64,000 nucleotides of DNA from positions 22,814 to 86,813 of the forward strand of contig JAQYAV010000108.1 in assembly GCA_029338675.1 (NCBI GenBank), read 5' to 3'. The notes under the pieces are model-generated. The model made no database searches and was not told the DNA's origin. It worked only from the letters and a program-made list of their open reading frames with translations. Shown here in pieces: positions 1 to 7,736 of this stretch. Source of the stretch: Lachnospiraceae bacterium (GTDB lineage: Bacteria; Bacillota; Clostridia; Lachnospirales; Lachnospiraceae). Each line of letters opens with the position of its first letter. Position 1 is the stretch's first letter. The translations under genes were made by a program, and so were the position numbers.

Positions 1-524
1 TAAGTCAGTTCATGGGAATATGTCCTTTCCTTGGAGTATCAAAAAAAGTCAGCACTGCAGCAGGTATGGGTGGAGCCGTAATATTTGTTATGGCTATTGC
101 ATCAACAGTTACAAGCTTAATATACAAATTTGTATTGGAACCACTTGATTTAAAATATATGAACACAATTGTTTTTATTCTTGTAATTGCTTCATTAGTT
201 CAGTTTGTTGAAATGTTCTTAAAGAAGGCTATGCCTTCATTGTATCAGGCACTTGGAGTGTACTTACCTCTCATAACTACTAACTGTGCGGTACTTGGAA
301 TTGCACTTAAAAATGTAGAAAGTGGATATACAATATTTGAATCTATAATTAATGGTATATTCTCAGCAGTAGGTTTTGCTGTTGCTATAGTAATAATGGC
401 TGGAATTCGTGAGAAAATCGATAAAAATGATGTTCCTATGAGCTTTAGGGGAGCACCAATTGTATTAATAACTGCAGGGCTTATGGCTATTGCATTTATG
501 GGTCTTAATGGCCTTATTAAGTAG
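1..524 (+). CDS. rnfA: RnfA, Rnf complex membrane subunit (5' end outside window)
   Basis: Integral membrane subunit of the Rnf complex, which couples reduced ferredoxin oxidation and NAD+ reduction to ion export across the cytoplasmic membrane. The frame is open to the left edge: Ser-Gln-Phe precede the Met codon at 12, and the hallmark GICPFLGVSKK follows. The family starts about 20 residues earlier, so the gene is cut by the window. At least five hydrophobic segments are visible, along with the LITTNCAVLG stretch typical of RnfA/RnfE. rnfB starts 20 bases after the stop, as expected at the end of a clostridial rnfCDGEAB operon. RnfE is a paralog, but the order followed by rnfB favours RnfA. 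Confidence 0.93.
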   Translation, partial: SQFMGICPFLGVSKKVSTAAGMGGAVIFVMAIASTVTSLIYKFVLEPLDLKYMNTIVFILVIASLVQFVEMFLKKAMPSLYQALGVYLPLITTNCAVLGIALKNVESGYTIFESIINGIFSAVGFAVAIVIMAGIREKIDKNDVPMSFRGAPIVLITAGLMAIAFMGLNGLIK

Positions 525-544
525 AGATTAGGAGGATAGAAGTT

Positions 545-1327
545 ATGATATCAATTATAATTGCTGCAGCTGTGGTTGGTGTAGTAGGTGTATTAGCGGG
601 CATTCTCCTAGGGGTTGCAAGTGAAAAGTTTAAGGTAAAAGAAGATGAAGTATATGTTAAAGTAAGAGAGGTTTTGCCTGGAAATAATTGTGGTGGTTGT
701 GGTTATCCTGGTTGTGATGGATTGGCAGCAGCTATTGCAAAGGGTGAAGAAAAAGCTAATGCATGTCCTGTAGGTGGAGATACTGTTGCTAAACAAATAG
801 CTCAAATCGTAGGTGGTGAAGCTGAATCAGAGAGAATGGTTGCACATATTAGCTGTATTGGTAATTGTGAAAAAGCTAAGGATAGTTATGAATATGTTGG
901 ACCTCAGAGCTGTAAGCTTGCAGCCAATGCGCCAGGAGGCGGTCCGAAGGCTTGTAGCTATGGATGTTTAGGTTATGGCTCTTGCAAGGAGGTTTGTCAG
1001 TTTGGTGCAATTGACGTTATTGATGGGGTTGCCATTATTGATAAAGATAAATGTAAAGCTTGTGGAATGTGTATTGCAGAATGTCCTAGAAAAATAATTA
1101 AAATGATTCCATATGAGGCTCCTGTTATTGTAGAGTGTAATTCTAAGGAATTTGGAAAGGATGTTAAAGACAACTGTCAGGTTGGATGCATAGGATGTGG
1201 CTTGTGCCAAAGGAATTGTCCTAATGAAGCAATTACAGTTGTGGATAAGCTTGCAGTAATTGACTATTCAAAGTGTACTGGTTGCAAAGCTTGTAAAGAA
1301 AAGTGTCCAGTTAAAGTAATAAAGTAG
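545..1327 (+). CDS. rnfB: RnfB, Rnf complex iron-sulfur subunit
   Basis: Electron-input subunit of the Rnf complex, 260 residues. An N-terminal membrane anchor (about residues 3-24) is followed by the four-Cys 4Fe-4S motif CGGCGYPGC (Cys49, 52, 57 and a later Cys74). After this come further ferredoxin-type clusters, including CKACGMCIAECP, GCIGCGLCQRNCP and CTGCKACKEKCP near the C-terminus. These clusters pass electrons from reduced ferredoxin into the membrane complex. The ribosome-binding site is AGGAGG-like, just upstream of the ATG. Gene length and Cys pattern match clostridial RnfB. It is the last gene of the rnf operon here, because an unrelated YlmC-type gene follows after 51 bases. 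Confidence 0.95.
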   Translation: MISIIIAAAVVGVVGVLAGILLGVASEKFKVKEDEVYVKVREVLPGNNCGGCGYPGCDGLAAAIAKGEEKANACPVGGDTVAKQIAQIVGGEAESERMVAHISCIGNCEKAKDSYEYVGPQSCKLAANAPGGGPKACSYGCLGYGSCKEVCQFGAIDVIDGVAIIDKDKCKACGMCIAECPRKIIKMIPYEAPVIVECNSKEFGKDVKDNCQVGCIGCGLCQRNCPNEAITVVDKLAVIDYSKCTGCKACKEKCPVKVIK

Positions 1328-1378
1328 CCCTTTCAATAATATGCTATTGTATAGTATATTAATAGAAGGCAGAATAGT

Positions 1379-1639
1379 ATGCGTTTTTTGGAACTGCGTG
1401 AGAAGGAAGTTATAAATTGTAAAGACTGTCGAAGATTAGGCTATGTAGCAGATATGGAGTTTGATATTGAATCAGGAAAGATAATTGCAATAATTGTTCC
1501 TGGCCCTGGAAAGCTCTTTTCATGTCTGGGTTCCTGTACTGAATATTATATTAGGTATTGTAATATTGTTAGGGTAGGGCCTGACATAGTACTAGTTGAT
1601 ATTGACGCATGCGATATAAAGAAAATAAACAAATGTTAA
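1379..1639 (+). CDS. YlmC/YmxH family PRC-barrel protein
   Basis: An 86-residue protein of the YlmC/YmxH family, small PRC-barrel-like proteins widespread in spore-forming Firmicutes. Some members are sporulation-associated, but the molecular role is unknown. The family pattern is visible: an MRFLELREKEVIN start, a KDCRRLGYVADMEFD strand, then GKIIAIIVPGPGK. No membrane segment or catalytic motif is seen. It lies between rnfB and nrdR, with nrdR beginning 12 bases after its stop, so the two are probably co-transcribed. Family assignment is by recognition of the sequence pattern. Confidence 0.8.
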   Translation: MRFLELREKEVINCKDCRRLGYVADMEFDIESGKIIAIIVPGPGKLFSCLGSCTEYYIRYCNIVRVGPDIVLVDIDACDIKKINKC

Positions 1640-1651
1640 AGGAGAAAAAAT

Positions 1652-2113
1652 ATGAAATGTCCATTTTGTGGTGATGATAATACAAGAGTAATTGACTCTA
1701 GACCAGCTGATGATAATCAGGCTATTAGAAGAAGAAGACAGTGTGACGAGTGTGGTAAGAGATTTACAACCTATGAAAAGGTTGAGACTATTCCTTTGAT
1801 TGTAATTAAGAAGGATAAGAATAGAGAAACATATGATAGAACAAAAATAGAATCAGGGGTAGTAAGATCTTGCCATAAACGCCCAGTTTCTGTTGATCAA
1901 ATTGAAAAATGTATTGATGAAATAGAAAACAAAATCTTTAATATGGAAGTTAAAGAAGTTGAGAGTAAATGTATTGGTGAAATAGTAATGGATCAATTAA
2001 AGGATTTAGATCAGGTTGCTTATGTAAGATTTGCATCTGTATATAGAGAATTTAAGGATGTTAATACATTTATGAGCGAATTGAAGAAATTATTAGATAC
2101 AAACCAGCAATAA
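1652..2113 (+). CDS. nrdR: NrdR, ribonucleotide reductase repressor
   Basis: ATP/dATP-responsive repressor of ribonucleotide reductase genes, 153 residues, cytosolic and DNA-binding. The N-terminal zinc ribbon has Cys3, Cys6 and the pair in QCDECGKRFTTYE, and the invariant VIDSRPADD follows the first pair. An ATP-cone domain fills residues about 46-136 (PLIVIKKDKNRETYDR onward). A strong GGAG ribosome-binding site precedes the ATG. It sits 12 bases after the YlmC-type gene and 10 bases before the YigZ gene. No NrdR-box is obvious at its own promoter, so its targets lie outside the window. Confidence 0.95.
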   Translation: MKCPFCGDDNTRVIDSRPADDNQAIRRRRQCDECGKRFTTYEKVETIPLIVIKKDKNRETYDRTKIESGVVRSCHKRPVSVDQIEKCIDEIENKIFNMEVKEVESKCIGEIVMDQLKDLDQVAYVRFASVYREFKDVNTFMSELKKLLDTNQQ

Positions 2114-2123
2114 GGAGATAGCA

Positions 2124-2741
2124 TTGGAAAGTTATATTAATCTTGTTAAAGGCGCAGAAGACGAAATAATAGAGAAAAAATCAAGATTTATTGGCCAGAT
2201 AATGCCTGTTACTTCTGAAGAAGAGGCGTATGCATTTATTGATAGTATTAAGAAAAAACACTATGATGCCAGACATAATTGCTTCGCATTTTCAATTGGT
2301 GGAGAAAATCCATTGCAAAGATTTTCTGATGATGGCGAACCACAGGGAACAGCGGGGAAACCTATATTAGAGGTGATTAATGGTTCTGGAATACATAATA
2401 TATGTATTGTTGTTACTAGATATTTTGGTGGAACGTTACTTGGAACTGGCGGATTAGTTCGTGCATACACTGATGCTAGTAAAGCCGCAATACAAAAGTG
2501 TGAAACAAAACTTATGCAAAAAATAATTCCTACCAAAATTACTGCTAATTATACAGATATGGGAAAAATACAGTATATACTGAATAATAACGATGTAAAT
2601 ATTGTAGATACTGTTTTTACTGATGAAGTATTTTTTGATTTGGAAATTCCTTCTAATATCAATAATAGAGTAACAAATGAAATAATTGAAGCCACAGGAG
2701 CAAGAGCAGTTATTAAAGCAGATGATGAGGTATTTGGCTAG
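2124..2741 (+). CDS. YigZ/IMPACT family protein
   Basis: A 205-residue protein of the YigZ/IMPACT (UPF0029) family, cytosolic and possibly ribosome- or translation-associated; the biochemical role is not established. The family core is clear: KKSRFIGQIMPV, HNCFAFSIGG, FSDDGEPQGTAGKPIL and VTRYFGGTLLGTGGLVRAY. A second, smaller domain follows from about residue 140. The start is a TTG at 2124, preceded by AAGGAGAT; no better in-frame start exists. Its stop codon shares the tetranucleotide CTAG (2738-2741) with the stop of the convergent ABC permease gene. Its terminator lies inside that antisense gene. Confidence 0.88.
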   Translation: MESYINLVKGAEDEIIEKKSRFIGQIMPVTSEEEAYAFIDSIKKKHYDARHNCFAFSIGGENPLQRFSDDGEPQGTAGKPILEVINGSGIHNICIVVTRYFGGTLLGTGGLVRAYTDASKAAIQKCETKLMQKIIPTKITANYTDMGKIQYILNNNDVNIVDTVFTDEVFFDLEIPSNINNRVTNEIIEATGARAVIKADDEVFG

Positions 2742-3685
2742 AAAAGTCCTAGCACAAAGACCACAACAGCTGAAATAAATGTTAATATAGGAAGCACTCG
2801 TAATAAATGAGTGCTTTTTTTAATTAATAAATTTAATAAAAGAGTAAATAGATGACATATGAATGAAAAAACAATCAATAAAATAATATTGGATAATTTA
2901 AAATGTGAGATAATGGCACATAATATAGATGAAATACTTACAGGAATAATGCACGATGCGATGCAAAGATTCTTTGATACTAGATTGTTTATAGAACTTT
3001 GCCCAGTAAAATATCCTTTTTCACAATCAATCATATGAGTAAGTAAACCAAGTAAAGCTGAAAAGAGGATAAGAATGCAACATATTTCTATTATAGGAAT
3101 ATTAATTTTGTAAACTAAATCCTTTGCTTTGAATTGTCCATCAGTTGTATTTTCTATAGTAAAAATACTATCACTAGATAGATATTTTAATAAGTATGCA
3201 TCTAGTTCATCATTGTATTCATCCATATCTGTACAATATTTTAATAATTCGCCAGAAACAATCTTAAAAATGTGAGAAAAAAGGGTTTCGTTAATTGTAC
3301 CAGCCATTGTTGTTCCAGGTGAAGTGTACTGAACTATGTTTGCTATATTAGTGGTGCCACTAATGTATGCATCAAAAAAACCATTTGGGATAAAATATCC
3401 ACATTCAGCGTCGTTTCTTTTGATTTGGTTAATCATAGAAGTTAAATCTGTGGCTTCCTCAAATGAGTAAACAGAAGACGACTGTATCATGTTATTGATC
3501 AATATATCGTTATATTGAGATGTGTCTTCAGAATATATAAGTACTTTGATTTGGGCAGATTTATTTTTTGTAGGTAACATAGTATATGTTATTGATAAAC
3601 AAAATAAAAAAACGAGCATAATAATATACATTTTTTTATGTAAGATTCTTTTCAAATATACTACTGATTTATTAGTAATATTCAT
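2738..3685 (-). CDS. ABC-2 type permease subunit, second of pair
   Basis: A 315-residue membrane subunit of an ABC-2 type exporter. One N-terminal membrane segment (about residues 18-36) is followed by a roughly 150-residue external loop, then about five clustered membrane segments in the C-terminal half. This is the topology of ABC-2 permeases with a large extracytoplasmic domain. It is the last gene of a minus-strand operon (ATPase, permease, permease), 10 bases after the first permease. The substrate cannot be read from sequence; related systems export peptides, drugs or polysaccharide. Its stop overlaps the convergent yigZ stop within CTAG. Confidence 0.75.
   Translation of the reverse strand: MNITNKSVVYLKRILHKKMYIIMLVFLFCLSITYTMLPTKNKSAQIKVLIYSEDTSQYNDILINNMIQSSSVYSFEEATDLTSMINQIKRNDAECGYFIPNGFFDAYISGTTNIANIVQYTSPGTTMAGTINETLFSHIFKIVSGELLKYCTDMDEYNDELDAYLLKYLSSDSIFTIENTTDGQFKAKDLVYKINIPIIEICCILILFSALLGLLTHMIDCEKGYFTGQSSINNLVSKNLCIASCIIPVSISSILCAIISHFKLSNIILLIVFSFICHLFTLLLNLLIKKSTHLLRVLPILTFISAVVVFVLGLF
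2792..2821 (+). terminator. Rho-independent terminator of the nrdR-yigZ unit, inside an antisense CDS
   Basis: An 8-bp perfect stem (AAGCACTC/GAGTGCTT) with a 9-base loop is followed by a run of seven T on the plus strand. It lies about 50 bases past the yigZ stop, inside the 3' end of the minus-strand permease gene, where the same bases encode Lys-Ser-Thr-His-Leu-Leu-Arg-Val-Leu. Confidence 0.8.
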
Positions 3686-3695
3686 AAGTAACTCC

Positions 3696-4817
3696 TTATA
3701 ATGCGAATAGTGAATTAGTAAAAAGCTTAAGCAGCAAGCAACCAGGTAAATAGTTTGATATGCTTTGGATTGATGCTGGTAATAAGGCTAATGGAAGAAT
3801 GCCACCACCGATATACATAATTAAAATAGCAACAAACAAAACAATCATATTTGCTGAAAAAATATTTTTACATAGTGAGCAAATAATCGAAATAATAAAT
3901 GAAATGATAAATATGCCTGGAATAACAGTAATAATTCCAAGTGGATTAAGTTTTTTGAATATTAATCCAAGTATAATATTACATGGAATATATGTAATGA
4001 ATAAGGCAATATTTGTACAAATCATTCTACTGATAAATATATGAAAATTGTTGATTTTGTATGTGCTAAGGGACAAAACCATGCCTTTATTATAACCAAG
4101 AAGAAATGGCATAAGAATAAAAGCCATAAAAAATAAAGATAGTATTGTGGCTGTCCCCATGTAGTGTTCTAGCAGTGTGTAATTTCCCTCTTTTGTTGTG
4201 TCAGCTACTGTGATGTATGAATCCTTGCCTAATGCACGTTCTAAAAAAACAAGATTAACAGTATTTGTAGTTGTTAAATATTGTGCATCAGTAAAATTGT
4301 GAGAAAGCATAGTATCGCTTGCACTATATACTGCAGCCTGAGCAACACCTAAATATGTAGCAAAGGAAAAGAAAACTTCATTTGAAATATATGCTTCTAT
4401 AGAGGAATTATCTTTAACAATTATTTTGATTGGAGGATTAGTTCCATCCATTATTCCAGAGAAAAAATTATCAGGTACAACAATAAAGTACATTGCTTCT
4501 CCAGAATTAATTAACTTATTGCCTTCTTCTATAGAATTAACTTCTATTAATGTTGCCACAGAATTGATGCTTTCTGTGTCTTGCAACATTGATACACCCC
4601 AATTGTTATATTTTTTGTCTGTGTCATCAGGAAGATAATATGCAATTTTAATTTTAGTGAAACTTTTTTTCTCGTAAATATTATTCGAAATAATCTTGCC
4701 AGCTCCTCCAAGTATTGCAAGCAAAATACTTACTGCAATAAGTAGTTTTGGTATATATACACGCAAGCGCTTCAAATCAGAGAAAATTAAATGTTTTAGT
4801 AGATTAAATTTACTCAT
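3696..4817 (-). CDS. ABC-2 type permease subunit, first of pair
   Basis: A 373-residue membrane protein with the same architecture as the next gene: an N-terminal membrane segment (about residues 24-43), an external domain to about residue 225, then five or six hydrophobic segments including a Gly-rich IGGGILPLALLP region. It is the paralogous partner subunit of an ABC-2 exporter. Its start overlaps the ATPase stop by 4 bases (4814-4817), indicating translational coupling. The pair probably forms a heterodimer driven by the upstream ATPase. Substrate unknown. Confidence 0.78.
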   Translation of the reverse strand: MSKFNLLKHLIFSDLKRLRVYIPKLLIAVSILLAILGGAGKIISNNIYEKKSFTKIKIAYYLPDDTDKKYNNWGVSMLQDTESINSVATLIEVNSIEEGNKLINSGEAMYFIVVPDNFFSGIMDGTNPPIKIIVKDNSSIEAYISNEVFFSFATYLGVAQAAVYSASDTMLSHNFTDAQYLTTTNTVNLVFLERALGKDSYITVADTTKEGNYTLLEHYMGTATILSLFFMAFILMPFLLGYNKGMVLSLSTYKINNFHIFISRMICTNIALFITYIPCNIILGLIFKKLNPLGIITVIPGIFIISFIISIICSLCKNIFSANMIVLFVAILIMYIGGGILPLALLPASIQSISNYLPGCLLLKLFTNSLFAL

Positions 4818-5449
4818 TGATTTCTCCTTAAAATGTCAACATAACTAATATTGTTTTGTTGTAATTCTTTTGTATCAAATAGCGAACCATTACTTAGTAA
4901 ATATACCTTGTTACAAAATCTAAAGACATCCTCGTCGTGAGAAGCAACAATTATTGTTTTGTTGTTCTGTAAAAAAGATGACATAATTGCTAATATATCT
5001 CGTTTTGCAACTAAATCAAGTGCTGCAAAAGGTTCATCTAATAAAAGAACATCTGGATTATTAATTAGTACAGTTGCAAGACTAAGTCTTTTTTTCATCC
5101 CACCTGACATTTTTGAAACAGGAGTATCTAAAAAATTCTTAATACCCATATCTAGTAATGGGGATTCATTAAGTTTATTTTGTATTTCGTATTTGGAAAG
5201 AGAAGTCCACATTCTTATGTTGTCAATAGGTTTTAGTTCATCAAATAATGGATTGTTCTGAGGCAGATAGCCTAATTTGAAATCTTTATTGCTTGCATAT
5301 TGTTTTGCAATAGTACTTAAAAGCGTGGATTTTCCAGAACCATTGGCTCCTAAAATTCCAATTGCTTCACCATTGTTAGCACATAAGCTTATGTTATTTA
5401 AAACGACCTTTTTTCCGTATGCTTTATGTATGTTTTCTATTTTAATCAT
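4814..5449 (-). CDS. ABC transporter ATP-binding protein
   Basis: A 211-residue nucleotide-binding subunit that powers the adjacent two-permease exporter from the cytosolic face. The Walker A motif is GANGSGKST, the Q-loop lies in YLPQNNPLFDE, the signature is MSGGMKKRLSLA, Walker B is VLLLDEPFAALD, and the switch His is in VASHDEDV. It is short for the family because it ends soon after the H-loop. It is the first gene of a three-gene minus-strand operon and overlaps the next gene by 4 bases. A GAGGT ribosome-binding site precedes its ATG. Confidence 0.92.
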   Translation of the reverse strand: MIKIENIHKAYGKKVVLNNISLCANNGEAIGILGANGSGKSTLLSTIAKQYASNKDFKLGYLPQNNPLFDELKPIDNIRMWTSLSKYEIQNKLNESPLLDMGIKNFLDTPVSKMSGGMKKRLSLATVLINNPDVLLLDEPFAALDLVAKRDILAIMSSFLQNNKTIIVASHDEDVFRFCNKVYLLSNGSLFDTKELQQNNISYVDILRRNQ

Positions 5450-5541
5450 AATTACCTCGAAATTAATATACTGTGTAGACTTTGAAATATTATTTTGTTA
5501 TAATAGCATTTGCGTGTCGATGTAAAAATATGATATGGGTT

Positions 5542-5814
5542 TTAGTAATCTTCTTCAATTACTTGAAAATCAAGGTAGTCAAATTCGATTTGTTCGATAA
5601 AGTTATCTTTTGTAAAACGAGTACGTGAATGTTTGATAAAATCCTCTTGATTAGATTTTAGCCAAACAGGCTTAGCTAAATCAAATTCATAGCATAAGGT
5701 ATCTAACGCCGAGTATACCTTTGCAGTTCTTGATAAACTGTAGTCATCAATGCAAACTGTATAGTCTTTTACCAGATGATTGTCTTTGATTAATTTTCCC
5801 CATATTCTAAACAT
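5542..5814 (-). CDS. small conserved protein of unknown function
   Basis: A 90-residue soluble protein with no recognised domain. It begins MFRIWGKLIKDNHLVKDYTV and ends in an acidic tail. I have the impression that similar short proteins occur in other Lachnospiraceae, but cannot verify this here. There is no signal peptide or membrane segment. A GAGGT ribosome-binding site 7 bases from the ATG supports translation. It is transcribed divergently from tgt and in the same direction as the ABC operon, separated by 92 bases. No function can be assigned. Confidence 0.6.
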   Translation of the reverse strand: MFRIWGKLIKDNHLVKDYTVCIDDYSLSRTAKVYSALDTLCYEFDLAKPVWLKSNQEDFIKHSRTRFTKDNFIEQIEFDYLDFQVIEEDY

Positions 5815-5911
5815 TGGTTTTACCTCGCATGATTTTTAGTAAAGTATGTTTAATTATAGAACGTAACTAATAAAATTTCAATCATTCTATAGTAAGAAAT
5901 GTGGTGAGAAA

Positions 5912-7039
5912 ATGTATAAGATTATTACGACTGATGGACAAGCTAAAAGAGGAGAATTAACTACTCCACATGGTGTTATACAAACGCCTGTATTTATGAA
6001 TGTTGGAACAGTTGCTGCAATAAAAGGTGCGGTTTCGACAGAAGATCTTAATTCTATTGGTACCCAGGTGGAGTTATCTAATACATACCATCTTCATGTA
6101 AGACCAGGTGATAAACTAATTAAGGAATTAGGTGGATTGCATAAATTTATGGTATGGGATAAGCCTATATTAACTGACTCAGGTGGATTTCAGGTTTTTT
6201 CTTTAGCAGGGCTTAGAAAGATAAAGGAAGAGGGAGTTTATTTTAATTCTCATATAGATGGCCGAAAAATTTTTATGGGTCCAGAAGAAAGCGTGCAGAT
6301 TCAATCTAATTTAGGATCTACAATTGCCATGGCGTTTGATGAATGTCCTCCTTCAACAGCAGAGAAAAATTATATTTTACCATCAGTAGAAAGAACTACT
6401 AGATGGCTTGTAAGATGCAAGGAAGAGATGAAGAGACTTAATAGTCTTGAAGATACAATAAATAAAAAGCAAATGCTGTTCGGAATTAACCAAGGTGGAA
6501 TTTTCGAAGATATAAGAATTGAACATGCAAAGCAGATATCAGAATTAGATTTAGATGGTTATGCAATAGGTGGTCTTGCAGTTGGTGAATCTCACGAGGA
6601 AATGTATAGAATATTAGATGCAACAGTGCCATATTTGCCACAAAATAAACCAACGTATTTAATGGGGGTAGGAACACCTGCTAATATTCTTGAGGCAGTA
6701 TCAAGAGGAGTAGATTTCTTTGATTGTGTATATCCAAGTCGAAATGGAAGACATGGACATGTATATACTAATAAAGGTAAATTGAATCTCTTCAATGCAA
6801 AATATGAAAAAGATATGTCTCCAATTGATGAAGGTTGCGGATGCCCTGCCTGTCAAAAGTATTCAAGGGCATATATAAGACATTTATTAAAGGCAAAGGA
6901 AATGCTTGGCATGAGATTTTGTGTCTTGCATAATTTGTATTTTTATAATAATATGATGAAGGAAATAAGAGAAGCTATAGAAGAGCATCGTTTTGAAGAA
7001 TATAAGAAAAACAAGCTCATGGGCTTTGAAAATAATTAG
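5912..7039 (+). CDS. tgt: tRNA-guanine transglycosylase
   Basis: Exchanges guanine at position 34 of GUN tRNAs for the queuosine precursor preQ1; 375 residues, cytosolic. Catalytic features are present: DSGGFQVFSL (base-binding Asp), the nucleophile Asp in FFDCVYPSRNGRHG, and the zinc site CGCPAC with a later His in VLHNLYFYNN. Length is typical. The start at ATG 5912 follows a GGTGAG ribosome-binding site. yajC follows after 23 bases, an order often seen in Firmicutes (tgt-yajC). No queuosine synthesis genes lie in the window. Confidence 0.97.
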   Translation: MYKIITTDGQAKRGELTTPHGVIQTPVFMNVGTVAAIKGAVSTEDLNSIGTQVELSNTYHLHVRPGDKLIKELGGLHKFMVWDKPILTDSGGFQVFSLAGLRKIKEEGVYFNSHIDGRKIFMGPEESVQIQSNLGSTIAMAFDECPPSTAEKNYILPSVERTTRWLVRCKEEMKRLNSLEDTINKKQMLFGINQGGIFEDIRIEHAKQISELDLDGYAIGGLAVGESHEEMYRILDATVPYLPQNKPTYLMGVGTPANILEAVSRGVDFFDCVYPSRNGRHGHVYTNKGKLNLFNAKYEKDMSPIDEGCGCPACQKYSRAYIRHLLKAKEMLGMRFCVLHNLYFYNNMMKEIREAIEEHRFEEYKKNKLMGFENN

Positions 7040-7062
7040 AAGAATATTTAGGAGGAACAATT

Positions 7063-7392
7063 ATGTTTTTAGAGAGTGCAAGTGCCGCAGGAAGCGGTTT
7101 GTCGCTTATAGTCATTATTGCATTTTGGATTGTATTAATGTATTTTATGATTGTAAAGCCACAGAAGAAACAGAAGAAGCAGATGGAGGATCTTCATTCA
7201 TCAATGGAACCAGGAGATAGCATTATGACTACAGGTGGTTTCTATGGTACTTTATTAGATATTGTTGACGATACAACAGTAATCGTAGAGTTTGGTAATA
7301 ACAAGAATTGTCGAATTCCGATGCATAAGAATGCAATTGCTGAGGTTGAAAAATCAGGCTCTGCAGTAGTTAAGGAAGAATCTGATAAATAA
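7063..7392 (+). CDS. yajC: YajC, preprotein translocase accessory subunit
   Basis: A 109-residue single-span membrane protein associated with the SecYEG/SecDF translocase. A short N-terminal segment is followed by one membrane helix (about residues 14-33), then the basic KPQKKQKKQ stretch and a small domain containing GDSIMTTGGFYGTL, all diagnostic of YajC. AGGAGGAAC provides the ribosome-binding site. It forms an operon with tgt and is followed by a Rho-independent terminator. secD/secF are not adjacent. Confidence 0.93.
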   Translation: MFLESASAAGSGLSLIVIIAFWIVLMYFMIVKPQKKQKKQMEDLHSSMEPGDSIMTTGGFYGTLLDIVDDTTVIVEFGNNKNCRIPMHKNAIAEVEKSGSAVVKEESDK

Positions 7393-7407
7393 TTGGACAA
7401 GACAAAG

Positions 7408-7450
7408 AATCTAAGATGTGTCAAATGTGATATGTCTTAGATTTTTTTTT
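7408..7450 (+). terminator. terminator after tgt-yajC
   Basis: A 9-bp stem AATCTAAGA/TCTTAGATT with an 18-base loop is followed directly by nine to ten T. It is 15 bases beyond the yajC stop and fits a Rho-independent terminator. Confidence 0.85.
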
Positions 7451-7736
7451 GACGCTTTTTGTTTTATAGTAAAGTGTATAGGATGCTAAATAGTAAAGCG
7501 TATAGGAATGCTTGTTTATAAATTTGTTTTGTGTTATTATTAGCTATGTGTTTATTATTTTTAAGTAACGTTACAATATAACTTATGTAGTCGCAATATA
7601 TTAAAATTAACTAATCAATGGAATGGTTTACAAAGTTTTTTGTAGTGATATATTGTCAAAAAACTATATATCATGTGCTAAGTATTTGCTGGAGTTATGT
7701 TGAATCAAATAAAAGAAATTTTGTAAAGGAGGAAAT
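7451..7736. other. AT-rich intergenic region with a short direct repeat and a hairpin
   Basis: The non-coding stretch between yajC and the acidic membrane protein is 344 bases in total. It holds the terminator above, a direct repeat of about 21 bp (7466-7486 and 7490-7511, ATAGTAAAG[T/C]GTATAGGA) and an inverted repeat AGTTTTTTG/CAAAAAACT (7634-7642, 7657-7665). A GGAGG ribosome-binding site precedes 7737. I see no convincing gene or riboswitch. Confidence 0.5.
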
